Made by a program: the position numbers and the translations under genes
The notes under the pieces: generated by a model
Database searches by the model: none
Seen by the model: only the letters and a program-made list of their open reading frames with translations
What the model was told of the DNA's origin: nothing
Shown: positions 35,601-45,070 of the stretch, piece after piece
Numbering within the stretch: the first letter of the stretch is position 1
Layout of the letters: every line of letters starts with the position of its first letter
Source of the DNA: Paenibacillus larvae subsp. larvae
GTDB lineage: Bacteria; Bacillota; Bacilli; Paenibacillales; NBRC-103111
NCBI RefSeq assembly: GCF_002003265.1
Contig: NZ_CP019687.1
Span: forward strand, 434,001-498,000
Length of the DNA stretch: 64,000 nt
Reading direction: 5' to 3'

Positions 35601-36038
35601 ATGAAGGACAAGATAATGGACAGGTGGAGTACCTATGAACCTTTCTATGTTGTTTTAGTTGATAAAAAAGTAGCTGACATTGTCATTACGAATCATGCTC
35701 GGAGCCGGTGGGCGGACCGTATTGAAAGCAACAATTCCTCCATTGAGGCCATATGCAATTTCTTATGGGACCGATTGAAAAACAACCGTATTGTACCGTA
35801 CTACCGAAATGAACAGGATGTATATCTGATTGACGACGACCTCGTTATGGTGGCTGAATTCGCAGTTCTGGAAAATGAAACCGACATCGCCGGCAATCCT
35901 CTTTATAAAATGATTGTAGTCACTTTTTTGGGACGCATGTCTGAAACCATTGAACTGAGAGATTTGAAAACATATTATTCTTGGCTTCGTCATTCCCGGA
36001 GAATGACCTTGATCAAGAACAGCCGCAAGCACAAGTGA
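35601..36038 (+). CDS. Conserved-looking hypothetical protein, function unknown
   Basis: A 145-residue soluble protein with a strong RBS (GAAAGGAG) and a clear promoter and terminator, so it is a real single-gene unit. I do not recognise the family. Visible features are ITNHARSRWADRIE with several charged residues, a central beta-rich stretch (DVYLIDDDLVMVAEFAVLE, then YKMIVVTFLG) and a basic C-terminus (HSRRMTLIKNSRKHK). No signal peptide, membrane helix or metal motif is seen. Confidence 0.8.
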   Translation: MKDKIMDRWSTYEPFYVVLVDKKVADIVITNHARSRWADRIESNNSSIEAICNFLWDRLKNNRIVPYYRNEQDVYLIDDDLVMVAEFAVLENETDIAGNPLYKMIVVTFLGRMSETIELRDLKTYYSWLRHSRRMTLIKNSRKHK

Positions 36039-36051
36039 ACATCCTAACGTC

Positions 36052-36089
36052 AGAGTATGCGCTTAAGTGACGTCATACTCTTTTCTTTT
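36052..36089 (+). terminator. Terminator after the unknown gene
   Basis: AGAGTATG pairs with CATACTCT followed by TTTCTTTT. A competing pair ACGTCA/TGACGT overlaps it. Confidence 0.72.
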
Positions 36090-36132
36090 GCCTTTTTGTT
36101 ATAATACAATCAAGAGAAAGGGGAAAAAGCCT

Positions 36133-37044
36133 ATGGCATTAAATTTTCATCAACTTCATATCTTTTATACGGTGGCGGAAAAAGGGAGCTTCTCCCATGC
36201 GGCCCAGGCCTTGTATATGACCCAGCCTGCAGTTACGATGCAGATCCAGTCCCTGGAGGATTATTTTGGGCTCAAATTATTTCACCGTACTACCAAAAAA
36301 ATTGAATTAACGGAAGCTGGCAGACAGTTAAAGCCATATGCCCGCAAATGTCTGGATCTCATGCGGGATACCGATTTGGCGATGGCAGCCTTTACCAGAA
36401 TGGTCGAGGGCCGTCTTCAGTTAGGCGCCAGCATGACAATGGCTGAATTTATTATGCCAAGGCTTTTAGGTCCTTTCAATAAGCAATATCCCCGGATTTC
36501 TATTTCCATGAAAGTGATGAACACAACACAGATCCTGGATGAAATTTTCGGCCATCAGCTTACTTTCGGTCTGGTGGAAGCTCCGATCCATCATCCCGAT
36601 GTCCATACTGAAACGTTTTTGAATGATGAGCTTAAGCTGATTATGCCAGCGAATCACCCTTTGGCAGATACTGAGAGAATCGGACTGGAGGACATTTTAA
36701 AATACCCGTTCGTACTTCGGGAAAAAGGGTCAGGTACTAGAAGAGTCATGGAAGACGAACTAGCCCGTAAAGGGATCGACCCGGATTCACTCCAGATCAA
36801 AATGGAACTTGGAAGTACGGGAGCCATCAAGTCTGCTGTCGAAGTAGGACTGGGTCTTTCTATTGTGTCTCAATCAGCAGTGAAGCATGAGGTTTCACTT
36901 GGCCTGTTGAAAGAGAAAGAACTTGTTGATGCTGCCTTTAAGCGGGATTTTTATGCCATCTATTTGGATACTACCCTACTGCCGCTTTCTGCCCTTAGCT
37001 TTCTTACTTTTTTACGCACAGAAAACTTACAAAAGTGGCTTTAA
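36133..37044 (+). CDS. LysR family transcriptional regulator
   Basis: A 303-residue regulator with the N-terminal winged helix (LHIFYTVAEKGSFSHAAQAL then MTQPAVTMQIQSLEDYFG) and an effector domain (RLQLGASMTMAEFIMPRLLG). The full pattern resembles the CysL/YwfK group, but the ligand and targets cannot be read from sequence. RBS GAAAGGGG. The next gene, a PHP phosphoesterase, starts 19 bases after its stop, so they may share a transcript. Confidence 0.88.
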   Translation: MALNFHQLHIFYTVAEKGSFSHAAQALYMTQPAVTMQIQSLEDYFGLKLFHRTTKKIELTEAGRQLKPYARKCLDLMRDTDLAMAAFTRMVEGRLQLGASMTMAEFIMPRLLGPFNKQYPRISISMKVMNTTQILDEIFGHQLTFGLVEAPIHHPDVHTETFLNDELKLIMPANHPLADTERIGLEDILKYPFVLREKGSGTRRVMEDELARKGIDPDSLQIKMELGSTGAIKSAVEVGLGLSIVSQSAVKHEVSLGLLKEKELVDAAFKRDFYAIYLDTTLLPLSALSFLTFLRTENLQKWL

Positions 37045-37063
37045 ACGGAAAGGAGTTATTACC

Positions 37064-37906
37064 ATGCTGACCGGACAAGTTGATTTACATACCCATTCGC
37101 TGGCCTCGGACGGGACACAAACACCTGGTGAGAATGTAAGAATGGCTTGGGAAATAGGACTTGCCGCTGTGGCCATTACCGATCACGACACCGTGGACGG
37201 TCTTGAAGAGGCGATGGAGGAAGGGAAACGGCTTGGCTTTCAGGTGGTACCCGGAGTCGAGATCAGCACGATGGCCGGAGGCCAGGACATTCATATGCTC
37301 GGATATTTTGTCAATTATAAAGACCCTGTTTTCCTGGAAAGGTTGCAGGAGCTCCGCAGTGCCCGCGATCGCCGAAACGAGCTTATGCTGGAACGGCTCA
37401 GGCAGTTGGGTATTATGATAACAATGGAAGATGTCCGGAATGCTCTTGAACCTGGTAAGGATAAGGGAACAATCGGCAGGCCTCATCTGGCGAATGTGCT
37501 GCTGAAGAAGGGAATTGTATCCTCTATGGAGGAAGCGTTCCGGGAATATTTGGGCAAAGGGGCCAAAGCATACGCAGCGACAGAACGTATAACACCAGAA
37601 ACGGCCATTAGATGGATTCATGATGCGGGAGGCTCTGCTGTTATCGCACATCCGGGACTGTATGGCGATGATACACTTGTTCGCGAAATTATGGAACTGG
37701 GGCTGGAAGGCATAGAGGTATATCATTCTGACCATACGCCGGAAGATGAGCAGCGCTACCGGCAGCTGGCAGAAAGAACAGGACTTCTTGCAACAGCCGG
37801 GTCAGACTTTCACGGAACGCGTGCAGGTAAGGTTTTTCATGCTCCCATGGGAACCCGAACTGTAAGTACTGCTGTTCTAGCTTATTTGAATAAACGGAGG
37901 GAATAA
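37064..37906 (+). CDS. PHP-domain phosphoesterase (TrpH/RnaAM-like)
   Basis: A 280-residue metal-dependent phosphoesterase. Metal ligands are visible in DLHTHSLASDG, ITDHDTVDGL, PGVEIST, VIAHPG and the final TAGSDFHG. In characterised relatives the enzyme removes phosphate from nucleoside 3',5'-bisphosphates or trims short RNAs. ATG 37064 follows AAAGGAG. It is tightly followed by galU (one-base gap), so they are probably co-transcribed. Confidence 0.88.
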   Translation: MLTGQVDLHTHSLASDGTQTPGENVRMAWEIGLAAVAITDHDTVDGLEEAMEEGKRLGFQVVPGVEISTMAGGQDIHMLGYFVNYKDPVFLERLQELRSARDRRNELMLERLRQLGIMITMEDVRNALEPGKDKGTIGRPHLANVLLKKGIVSSMEEAFREYLGKGAKAYAATERITPETAIRWIHDAGGSAVIAHPGLYGDDTLVREIMELGLEGIEVYHSDHTPEDEQRYRQLAERTGLLATAGSDFHGTRAGKVFHAPMGTRTVSTAVLAYLNKRRE

Positions 37907-37907
37907 T

Positions 37908-38780
37908 TTGAAAATCAGAAAAGCAATCATACCTGCGGCAGGTCTTGGCACCCGTTTTCTTCCGGCGACGAAGGCTCAACCGAAAGAAATGCTTCCGATT
38001 GTTGATAAACCGGCAATCCAGTATATAGTAGAGGAAGCCATTGATTCCGGGATTGAGAACATCATCATCGTTACCGGACGACATAAACGGGCAATTGAGG
38101 ATCATTTTGACAAATCCGTGGAACTGGAAATGCAATTGGAAGAAAAAGGGGACGAAAGACTGCTCCACCTCGTACAAGCAGTATCTAATCTCGCCGATGT
38201 TCATTACATCCGGCAAAAAGAGCCTCTGGGGCTCGGACACGCAATTTTGTGCGCAAGAAATTTTATCGGGGATGAACCTTTTGCTGTACTGCTCGGGGAC
38301 GATATTATTCAATCGCAGCCCCCTACTCTGAAAGGGATGATGGAGCTTTTTGAAGAGACGGAAAGATCAGTGATTGCTGTTCAGGAAGTAGCCCATGAAG
38401 ACGTAAGCAAATACGGCATTATTTCCCCTTCCGCAGAAAACAGCCGTTATACCCAGATCAAGGATCTGGTGGAAAAACCCGATCCGGCGGAGGCTCCATC
38501 CAATCTGGCGGTAATCGGCAGGTATATCATTTCCCCGGAGATTTTCGATATTTTGGAACGGCAAAAACCGGGGCGTGGTGGGGAAATTCAATTGACTGAC
38601 GCGCTTCGCGTGCTGAACCGTGATTTTCCTATGGCTGCTTTCCCTATTCAGGGAAAACGCTATGACGTCGGTGATAAGTTTGGTTACATTGAAGCCACCA
38701 TTGAATTGGCTTTGCAAAGAGATGAACTTGGTGATGCCGTCAAGCAGTACTTGACTGAACTGGTTAAGAAATGGAATTAG
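37908..38780 (+). CDS. galU: UTP-glucose-1-phosphate uridylyltransferase
   Basis: Makes UDP-glucose for glycolipids, teichoic acid decoration and capsule. The 290-residue protein has the nucleotide-binding PAAGLGTRFLPATKAQPKEM, then IVTGRHKRAIEDHFD, EPLGLGHAILCA, VLLGDDII, KDLVEKP and GGEIQLTDAL. TTG 37908 with GGAGGGAATAA upstream. Equivalent to GtaB/YngB of B. subtilis; which paralogue is not determined. Confidence 0.93.
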   Translation: MKIRKAIIPAAGLGTRFLPATKAQPKEMLPIVDKPAIQYIVEEAIDSGIENIIIVTGRHKRAIEDHFDKSVELEMQLEEKGDERLLHLVQAVSNLADVHYIRQKEPLGLGHAILCARNFIGDEPFAVLLGDDIIQSQPPTLKGMMELFEETERSVIAVQEVAHEDVSKYGIISPSAENSRYTQIKDLVEKPDPAEAPSNLAVIGRYIISPEIFDILERQKPGRGGEIQLTDALRVLNRDFPMAAFPIQGKRYDVGDKFGYIEATIELALQRDELGDAVKQYLTELVKKWN

Positions 38781-38790
38781 AATCTAACCC

Positions 38791-38900
38791 GAATCTATTT
38801 CATCATACAACTGGTGAGCGCTTAACGGAGAAGATTACGGTCCAGATTTATGTATATCTTGTACCGTTCGGATGGAAATCTAAGTTTATGAACCGGATTC
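38791..38900 (-). repeat. Dispersed inverted-terminus repeat (copy B)
   Basis: Read on the reverse strand it is collinear with the copy at 61958-62071: GAATC..TTCATAAACTTAGATTT, CCATCCGAACGGTACAAGAT, then CTTCTCCGTTAAGCGCTCACCAGTT (split here for length: CTTCTCCGTTA and CACCAGTT) and a closing ATGAAATAGATTC. It lies between galU and its terminator; a short ORF across it is not a gene. Confidence 0.65.
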
Positions 38901-38916
38901 AACCCAAGGCAAATTT

Positions 38917-38980
38917 AAAAAGGCACTGCCGGTCTAAACTGAGCCTAACAGCTCAGCAATAACCGGCAGTGCCTTTTTTT
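38917..38980. terminator. Bidirectional terminator between galU and rqcH
   Basis: AAAGGCACTGCCGG pairs with CCGGCAGTGCCTTT; an inner stem CTGAGC/GCTCAG lies in the loop. T7 follows on the plus strand and T5 on the minus strand. Confidence 0.92.
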
Positions 38981-38987
38981 CGATTCC

Positions 38988-40775
38988 TTATTTATATACC
39001 TGTGGAAGCATTTTAAGCTTATCTTCATCTGGTGTTACAAACAATGTTTTTTGCTGCTCATAGATGACGAATCCGGGCTTTGCCCCGTTTGGTTTGCGCA
39101 CATGTTTAATTAGCGTGTAATCAACCGGTACCTGGCTTGAGTACTTGGCTTGGCTGAAGTAGGCAGCTAGTTCTGCAGCCTCGTAAAGAGTGGTCTGGGG
39201 AACTTCACTGCTGCGGATTACTACATGGGAACCGGGGATGTCTTTAGTATGAAGCCAAGTGTCAGAGGCCTTTGCAAGCCGGTTTGTTACATATTCGTTT
39301 TGCTTATTGTTTTTGCCTACATAGATCGGAATGCCGTCTGATGACGTGTAACAGGCCACAGACGGATGATCAGGCTTTTTCTTTTTCTTCCCCTTCATGC
39401 ACCGGCCGCGCAGGTACCCTTGTTCTGTTAATTCCTCCCTAATCTCTTCAATATCTCTCAAAGAGGCGCTTTCCAGCTGTTGCAGCAGCGTTTCTAAATA
39501 ATTGATTTCATCCTTGGCCTGCTCCATCTGTTTTGTAACCACACTGCTGCTATTTTTTGCTTTTGTATACTTTTTGAAATAACGCTGGGCATTCTCGGAA
39601 GGGGTGAGCTGCGGATCCAGCTTGATTTTAACCGGACGCTGCTTCTCATCGTAGTAATTGATTACCTCGACTTCCGCCTCGCCTTTTTGGATTTGATGCA
39701 GGGCCGCGGTTAATAATTCCCCTTGGATGCGGAATTGATCCGCTTCCTTGGCTTCTTCCAAAGTGGCCGCCAGTTTGTCCAGTTTCTTTTTATTTTTTTG
39801 TTTTTCGTTCTGCAGAAATTTGATTAAATCAACTGTTCGCTGTTTTACAGTATCCCGTTCGGCCTTATCTCCATAATACGTTTCCAGACACCCGCTGATG
39901 CTGCCAAACTTTTTAGTTTCACCTTTTAGATGGCGGATCTGATATACAGCGAAAACAAGCTTTCCGCTTTGGCTGTCTTCGGCAATGACCGGTTCATACT
40001 GATGCTTTCTGATAGGATCCAGCAATGAGAAAAAGGCCGATAAAACCCGATTTTCGTCCGCATCCTCCGCCGGCTGATCTGGTTCATATCCACAGCGAAA
40101 AACAATTTCCTTGCAGGCAAGGGGACTCAAGCCGCTGAATGTTCCGATCAGCCATTTTTGCAGAGAGAGAGGAGGATTTTCACTTGATTTATCCAGTTTA
40201 AAATGATGCTTTCGGCTTTCTGTCCACAGTTTATGAAAAACGGCCTCATCTGTCGAAAGCGGGTTCGTCTTGTGCTGTTCGGGTGGTTCGGTGTAGGAAA
40301 ATCCCGGCATAATCACCCGATAGCTGCTAATAGCTGGCGTCACATGGTGAATACCGTCAATGATAATGCCTGATGCCGGATCTATCAGGGTGATGTTGCT
40401 ATGGCGGCCCATCAGCTCAACAATCAGGCACTTGGTACTGATATCTCCAAGTTCATCCCGCTGCTTCAGGCTGATCCGTATGATTCTCTCGAGTTCCACC
40501 TGCTCTACGGATTCAATGATGCCGCCTTCACAGTGCTTGCGCAGAAGCATACAGAACATAGGTGCTTCCTGAGGATTGATAAACTGCTGTTCTGTAAAGT
40601 GAGCCCTCGGATAAGTAGGGTTGGCGGAAAGCAGCAGCTTTTTATTACTGCCTTGTGCCCTCAACTGCATCACAATATCGTGTTCTGTTGGTTGATGTAT
40701 TTTATTAATGCGGCCTCCAATACAGCTTTGCAGTTCACTTGTGAGTGCATGAAGGACCAGTCCGTCTAGTGCCAT
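38988..40775 (-). CDS. rqcH: Ribosome quality control factor RqcH (NFACT family, YloA)
   Basis: Binds stalled 50S-peptidyl-tRNA complexes and adds C-terminal alanine tails. The 595-residue protein has the NFACT-N domain from the start (MALDGLVLHALTSEL, then RINKIHQPTEHDIV), a long coiled coil (residues about 330-460) and the C-terminal NFACT-R domain with YVGKNNKQNEYV, DTWLHTKDIPGSHVVIR and LIKHVRKPNGAKPG. The D-x-R of the N-terminal domain is not obvious to me. The start at complement 40773-40775 gives the usual N-terminus; an upstream ATG (40844) lacks homology. Diverges from the calcium ATPase gene, in the yloA-yloB order. Confidence 0.92.
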   Translation of the reverse strand: MALDGLVLHALTSELQSCIGGRINKIHQPTEHDIVMQLRAQGSNKKLLLSANPTYPRAHFTEQQFINPQEAPMFCMLLRKHCEGGIIESVEQVELERIIRISLKQRDELGDISTKCLIVELMGRHSNITLIDPASGIIIDGIHHVTPAISSYRVIMPGFSYTEPPEQHKTNPLSTDEAVFHKLWTESRKHHFKLDKSSENPPLSLQKWLIGTFSGLSPLACKEIVFRCGYEPDQPAEDADENRVLSAFFSLLDPIRKHQYEPVIAEDSQSGKLVFAVYQIRHLKGETKKFGSISGCLETYYGDKAERDTVKQRTVDLIKFLQNEKQKNKKKLDKLAATLEEAKEADQFRIQGELLTAALHQIQKGEAEVEVINYYDEKQRPVKIKLDPQLTPSENAQRYFKKYTKAKNSSSVVTKQMEQAKDEINYLETLLQQLESASLRDIEEIREELTEQGYLRGRCMKGKKKKKPDHPSVACYTSSDGIPIYVGKNNKQNEYVTNRLAKASDTWLHTKDIPGSHVVIRSSEVPQTTLYEAAELAAYFSQAKYSSQVPVDYTLIKHVRKPNGAKPGFVIYEQQKTLFVTPDEDKLKMLPQVYK

Positions 40776-40977
40776 AATCTCACTCCGTTTCTTTTGGGAA
40801 ATACTGGGGTACGGCCGCCTGGCGGCCAATTGTATTCCTATCATGCCATACTTTTCAAAAAATTTTAAGCTGCAAAAACGACGAGTTGTCCGGCAGATGG
40901 GATATTTTGCTGCTTGTCTGAATACATTTACGGTGAGGTAAGGTTGTTCGATGAATGAACTGGGAGGGAATATGCAG

Positions 40978-43755
40978 ATGACTCACAAAGAGTGGTATCA
41001 GATGACGGCGGAGGAAACCCTGAAGGCTCAAAAGGTAGAGTCCGCAAAACAGGGACTGGCCTCTGAGGAGGCTCTTGAACGTCGAAAACAGGTGGGAACC
41101 AATGAATTGTCCGAAGGACCTTCCATCTCTCCAGTCACGATATTGTTAAACCAGTTTAAAGACTTTATGGTTTTGGTGTTGATGGGAGCGACATTGATTT
41201 CGGGGCTCTTGGGAGAATTTATGGATGCCATAACCATTCTCATCATTATTGTGATGAACGGAGTCCTTGGATTTATTCAGGAATTCCGTGCGGAAAGGTC
41301 ACTTCGCGCCTTGAAGGAGCTGTCAGCACCTTTTGCCAAGGTGTACCGTGACGGTGAGTTGAAGCAGATACCCGCTAGAGAACTGGTGCCAGGTGACATT
41401 GTGAGCATGGAAAGTGGAGATCGGGTTCCGGCCGATATGAGATTTTTGGAAACCCACAGTTTTTATGTTGAGGAATCGGCTTTAACAGGAGAGTCGATCC
41501 CAGTTAACAAGCATTCGAATGTTTTGACGTTTAGCGGTGTTCCGCTTGGAGATCAGCGAAATCTAGGTTTTATGGGAACTATGGTTAGCAGGGGAACAGC
41601 GATAGGTGCTGTGGTGCGGACCGGAATGGATACGGAAATGGGCAAGATTGCTGACTTGATCCAGCAGACGGAAACTCTGGACACTCCTTTGCAGCATAGA
41701 CTCGAGCAGCTTGGCAAAATCCTGATCATTGTTGCACTGTGCCTTACGGTCCTGGTTGTTGTGGCGGGTATCACACATGGACAGCAGCCTTATGCCATGT
41801 TTCTATCCGGGGTTACTCTGGCTGTTGCCGCTATTCCGGAGGGGCTGCCTGCAATCGTAACGATTGCTTTGGCACTTGGCGTTCAACGGATGATTAAACG
41901 TAAATCCATTGTCCGTAAACTGCCTTCTGTAGAGACATTAGGTTGTGCGTCAGTGATCTGCTCCGATAAAACGGGAACATTAACCCAAAACAAGATGAGT
42001 GTCACTCATCTTTGGATGAGCGGCCGGCTGTTGGAGGTAACGGGAGACGGATATGTGCCGGAGGGAAACATCCAAAATGAAGGCCGTATTTTAGACTCTG
42101 AAAAAGAACCCATGCTCAAAAAATTGCTTCACATTTCTGTTCTTTGCAGCAACGCTGTGCTTGCAGAAGAAGAGATAGAAGTTAAAAAGAAGAAATCCAG
42201 GGAAGAAAGGGTAAAGAGTTGGAATATCAAGGGAGATCCTACAGAAGGAGCACTTGTTGTACTTGGGGCCAAAGTGGGATATACGCGTGATTCGCTTAAT
42301 AGCTCCTATAACAGGATTACCGAGTTCCCCTTCGACTCGGACCGGAAAAGGATGTCAGTGATTGTTTCCCATCAGGGCGGGAAAATGGTGATGACCAAGG
42401 GGGCTCCTGATTTATTACTTCAGCACTGCAGCTATGTGCTTTGGGATAACAAAGTCATTCCTTTTACTGCTACTCTTAAACAAAAAGTGATGGCTGCTAA
42501 CGAAGGGATGGCCAGATCTGCCCTGCGTGTGCTTGGTCTTGCTTACCGGGAAGTTAAAACAGCGGATCACTTGGAAGACGAGAGTGAGGCGGAACAGGGG
42601 CTTATCTTCGCAGGATTGACAGGAATGATTGATCCGCCAAGGAAAGAAGTGCGGGAGGCCATGCAGAAGTGCCGCAAAGCAGGTATTAAGACAGTCATGA
42701 TAACAGGGGACCATCAGACCACGGCAGAAGCGATTGCCAGACAGCTTGGCATGATCCCAAGGGGCGGTCTGACCATTGATGGCCAGCAACTGAGCTATTT
42801 GTCAGATAAAGAACTGGAAAAAAAGGTGGAGGATATTTATGTTTATGCCCGTGTATCTCCTGAACATAAGCTGCGGATAGTAAAATCTCTTCAGCGCAAA
42901 GGACATGTGGTAGCCATGACGGGGGACGGCGTGAATGATGCACCTGCTATTAAAGCTTCGGATATTGGCATTGCTATGGGAATCAGCGGGACTGATGTCT
43001 CCAAGGAAGCATCCTCCCTTATCTTGAGTGATGACAACTTTGCTTCTATTGTAGCCGCCATTGAAGAGGGAAGAGGAATTTATGAGAACATCAGAAAATT
43101 TATCCGATACCTGCTTGCTTCAAATGTCGGTGAAATTATGACCATGTTTATCGCTATGATGGCCGGACTGCCTCTTCCGCTTGTTCCTATTCAGATTTTA
43201 TGGGTAAATCTTGTAACCGATGGACTGCCGGCGATGGCACTGGGTGTGGATCAGGCAGAAAAGGATCTAATGCAGCATAAACCCCGCCCGGCTAAGGAAA
43301 ACATCTTTGCAAGGCGGCTCGGATGGAAAATTATCAGCCGTGGACTGCTAATTGGAATTTGTACACTCACCGCCTTCTGGCTCATGCTCGGACAGCATCC
43401 GGACAGTTCCGAAAATCTTGTCAGGGCACAAACAGTCTCTTTTGCCACTCTAGTCGTAGCACAACTGATTCATGTGTTTGATTGCCGGAGTTCACGGTCG
43501 ATCTTCCACCGTAACCCACTGCAGAATAAATATCTGGTCTTTGCGGTTTTATCGTCTTTGGCCATGATGCTGGCTGTTCTTTATGTTCCCGAGCTGCGGC
43601 CGATTTTCAAAACGGTTTCTCTTGGATGGAGGGAATGGATTCTTGTCTTGATTGCTGCCGGCATTCCGACATTCTTGATGGGAATTGGAAGTGTGATGCA
43701 GAATCCCTCTAACAGGAAAAAGATAAAGTACGGAACCAAACCTAGTTTTCGCTAA
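40978..43755 (+). CDS. Calcium-transporting P-type ATPase (YloB type)
   Basis: Pumps Ca2+ out of the cell (P2A subgroup). The 925-residue protein has the phosphorylation motif CSDKTGTLTQNKM, TGES, the membrane motif AAIPEGLPAIV with the ion-binding Glu, KGAPDLLL, TGDGVNDAPAIK and the C-terminal membrane segment LWVNLVTDGLPAMALG. Close to B. subtilis YloB throughout. Three ATG codons (40951, 40972, 40978) are possible; 40978 has GGAGGG at the best spacing. Full length. Confidence 0.94.
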   Translation: MTHKEWYQMTAEETLKAQKVESAKQGLASEEALERRKQVGTNELSEGPSISPVTILLNQFKDFMVLVLMGATLISGLLGEFMDAITILIIIVMNGVLGFIQEFRAERSLRALKELSAPFAKVYRDGELKQIPARELVPGDIVSMESGDRVPADMRFLETHSFYVEESALTGESIPVNKHSNVLTFSGVPLGDQRNLGFMGTMVSRGTAIGAVVRTGMDTEMGKIADLIQQTETLDTPLQHRLEQLGKILIIVALCLTVLVVVAGITHGQQPYAMFLSGVTLAVAAIPEGLPAIVTIALALGVQRMIKRKSIVRKLPSVETLGCASVICSDKTGTLTQNKMSVTHLWMSGRLLEVTGDGYVPEGNIQNEGRILDSEKEPMLKKLLHISVLCSNAVLAEEEIEVKKKKSREERVKSWNIKGDPTEGALVVLGAKVGYTRDSLNSSYNRITEFPFDSDRKRMSVIVSHQGGKMVMTKGAPDLLLQHCSYVLWDNKVIPFTATLKQKVMAANEGMARSALRVLGLAYREVKTADHLEDESEAEQGLIFAGLTGMIDPPRKEVREAMQKCRKAGIKTVMITGDHQTTAEAIARQLGMIPRGGLTIDGQQLSYLSDKELEKKVEDIYVYARVSPEHKLRIVKSLQRKGHVVAMTGDGVNDAPAIKASDIGIAMGISGTDVSKEASSLILSDDNFASIVAAIEEGRGIYENIRKFIRYLLASNVGEIMTMFIAMMAGLPLPLVPIQILWVNLVTDGLPAMALGVDQAEKDLMQHKPRPAKENIFARRLGWKIISRGLLIGICTLTAFWLMLGQHPDSSENLVRAQTVSFATLVVAQLIHVFDCRSSRSIFHRNPLQNKYLVFAVLSSLAMMLAVLYVPELRPIFKTVSLGWREWILVLIAAGIPTFLMGIGSVMQNPSNRKKIKYGTKPSFR

Positions 43756-43875
43756 TTCCAACAATTCCGATGTTTTTATATGAATTATTTCATCTCTTCC
43801 CGAAATTTTACTAGGCATTCACGACATTTTAGGTTATGATTAAGCCTAAAAAGAGGAATACCGGGAGTGCTGACA

Positions 43876-44718
43876 ATGATGAACATCACTAAAATGAACG
43901 GACTCGGCAATGATTTTATTGTTGTGTCTGGAGAGAAACAACTGCCGGCAGGAGTATCGGATCTGGCAATTAGACTTTGTAACCGGCATTTTGGTATTGG
44001 TGCCGATGGACTTGTATACATTCTTCCTTCCAAGGAAGCAGACTTTATGATGCGCATCATCAATTCGGACGGTTCCGAAGCCGAGCAATGCGGTAACGCT
44101 ATCCGCTGCGTAGCTAAATATGTAGTGGATCACGGGCTGGTTGAACACCAGAATGATGAAATTACGATCCAAACCATCGGTGCCGGTATCCAAAGGGTTT
44201 TTGTCCATAAAAAAGATGGCAAAGTTGATACCGTCCGCGTGGACATGGGAGAACCGATCCTGAACGGGCTTGACATTCCTACAACTGTGAATGCCAATCC
44301 GGTAGTAAAATACCCTGTTGAAGTGAACGGCCGTAGATTTCAATTTACAGCTGTTTCCATGGGGAATCCGCATTGTGTCATTTATGTGGATGATGCGGTT
44401 ACTATGAATCTTCACGAATGGGGGCCGCTGCTTGAAGTCCATCCTTTATTTCCCAAAAAAATCAACGTGGAATTTGCTACTGTTCAATCCCGGGATCGTG
44501 TGATTATGCGCGTATGGGAACGAGGGGCAGGTCCGACTCTGGCTTGCGGTACGGGTGCCTGTGCCACCCTTGTTGCTTCTGTCCTGAATAATCTGACAGA
44601 CCGCCGGGCTACCATTTCCTTAAAAGGCGGAGATCTTTTCATTGAGTGGAACGAAGCTGACAATCATGTATATATGACTGGTCCTGCAGCCGAAGTTTTT
44701 CAGGGCCGACTTTCTTAA
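43876..44718 (+). CDS. dapF: Diaminopimelate epimerase
   Basis: Interconverts LL- and meso-diaminopimelate for lysine and peptidoglycan. The 280-residue protein has both catalytic cysteines, in SEAEQCGNAIRC and TLACGTGACAT, plus KMNGLGNDFIVV at the N-terminus and SMGNPHCVIYVDD. ATG 43876 follows CGGGAG; GTG 43867 is possible. It is inserted between yloB and yloC relative to B. subtilis. Confidence 0.95.
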   Translation: MMNITKMNGLGNDFIVVSGEKQLPAGVSDLAIRLCNRHFGIGADGLVYILPSKEADFMMRIINSDGSEAEQCGNAIRCVAKYVVDHGLVEHQNDEITIQTIGAGIQRVFVHKKDGKVDTVRVDMGEPILNGLDIPTTVNANPVVKYPVEVNGRRFQFTAVSMGNPHCVIYVDDAVTMNLHEWGPLLEVHPLFPKKINVEFATVQSRDRVIMRVWERGAGPTLACGTGACATLVASVLNNLTDRRATISLKGGDLFIEWNEADNHVYMTGPAAEVFQGRLS

Positions 44719-44729
44719 AAGATAAGAAT

Positions 44730-44769
44730 GAATCAATTCATAACTTAGACATCGATATGAAATGGATTC
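44730..44769 (+). repeat. Short dispersed-repeat copy E
   Basis: GAATCAATTCATAACTTAGA at the left and ATGAAATGGATTC at the right match the two ends of the repeat at 61958-62071, joined directly without interior. Confidence 0.5.
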
Positions 44770-45070
44770 GAATGTGTAACATTTTTGAATCAGTGTTCAT
44801 AATTTGGATTAACGGATTTTGAAGCAAGTGTATATTGTTTAAAAGGTTTGGCTCATCAATATATGCTGCAAACCAAAGTTTCAAACGAATATGAAATGGA
44901 CTCTTTTCTTGTCTTTTATCGTAAAAAGGTATAGCCCGAAAAGGGCAGCGAAGTCGTTTCTGCTTTACCCAAGAATGGCTTAGAAGCCCTGTGTGCTTTA
45001 TGCCATTCTCTCTTTTTATTTGCAGCCGTTCTGTTACTGGATTGGTATTAAATTGGGAGGGGAAAAAGAG
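44770..45070 (+). other. AT-rich leader of the yitJ-like gene; no S-box riboswitch
   Basis: A 300-base region without a gene. It contains a small GCCC/GGGC hairpin (44934-44946) and a terminator-like stem at 44972-45017. The conserved AGAG-GGUGGAGGGA and GGCAACC blocks of the SAM-I riboswitch, expected by analogy with B. subtilis yitJ, are not present. Confidence 0.5.
44972..45017 (+). terminator. Terminator-like stem before the yitJ-like gene
   Basis: AGAATGGC pairs with GCCATTCT across a 22-base loop, followed by CTCTTTTT. It lies about 55 bases before ATG 45071, so it may be an attenuator or may end an upstream transcript. Confidence 0.5.

Noticed and set aside
38771-38962. ORF after galU
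   Set aside because: It runs through repeat copy B and half of a terminator.
44719-45070. SAM-I (S-box) riboswitch before the yitJ-like gene
   Set aside because: None of the conserved S-box blocks is present.
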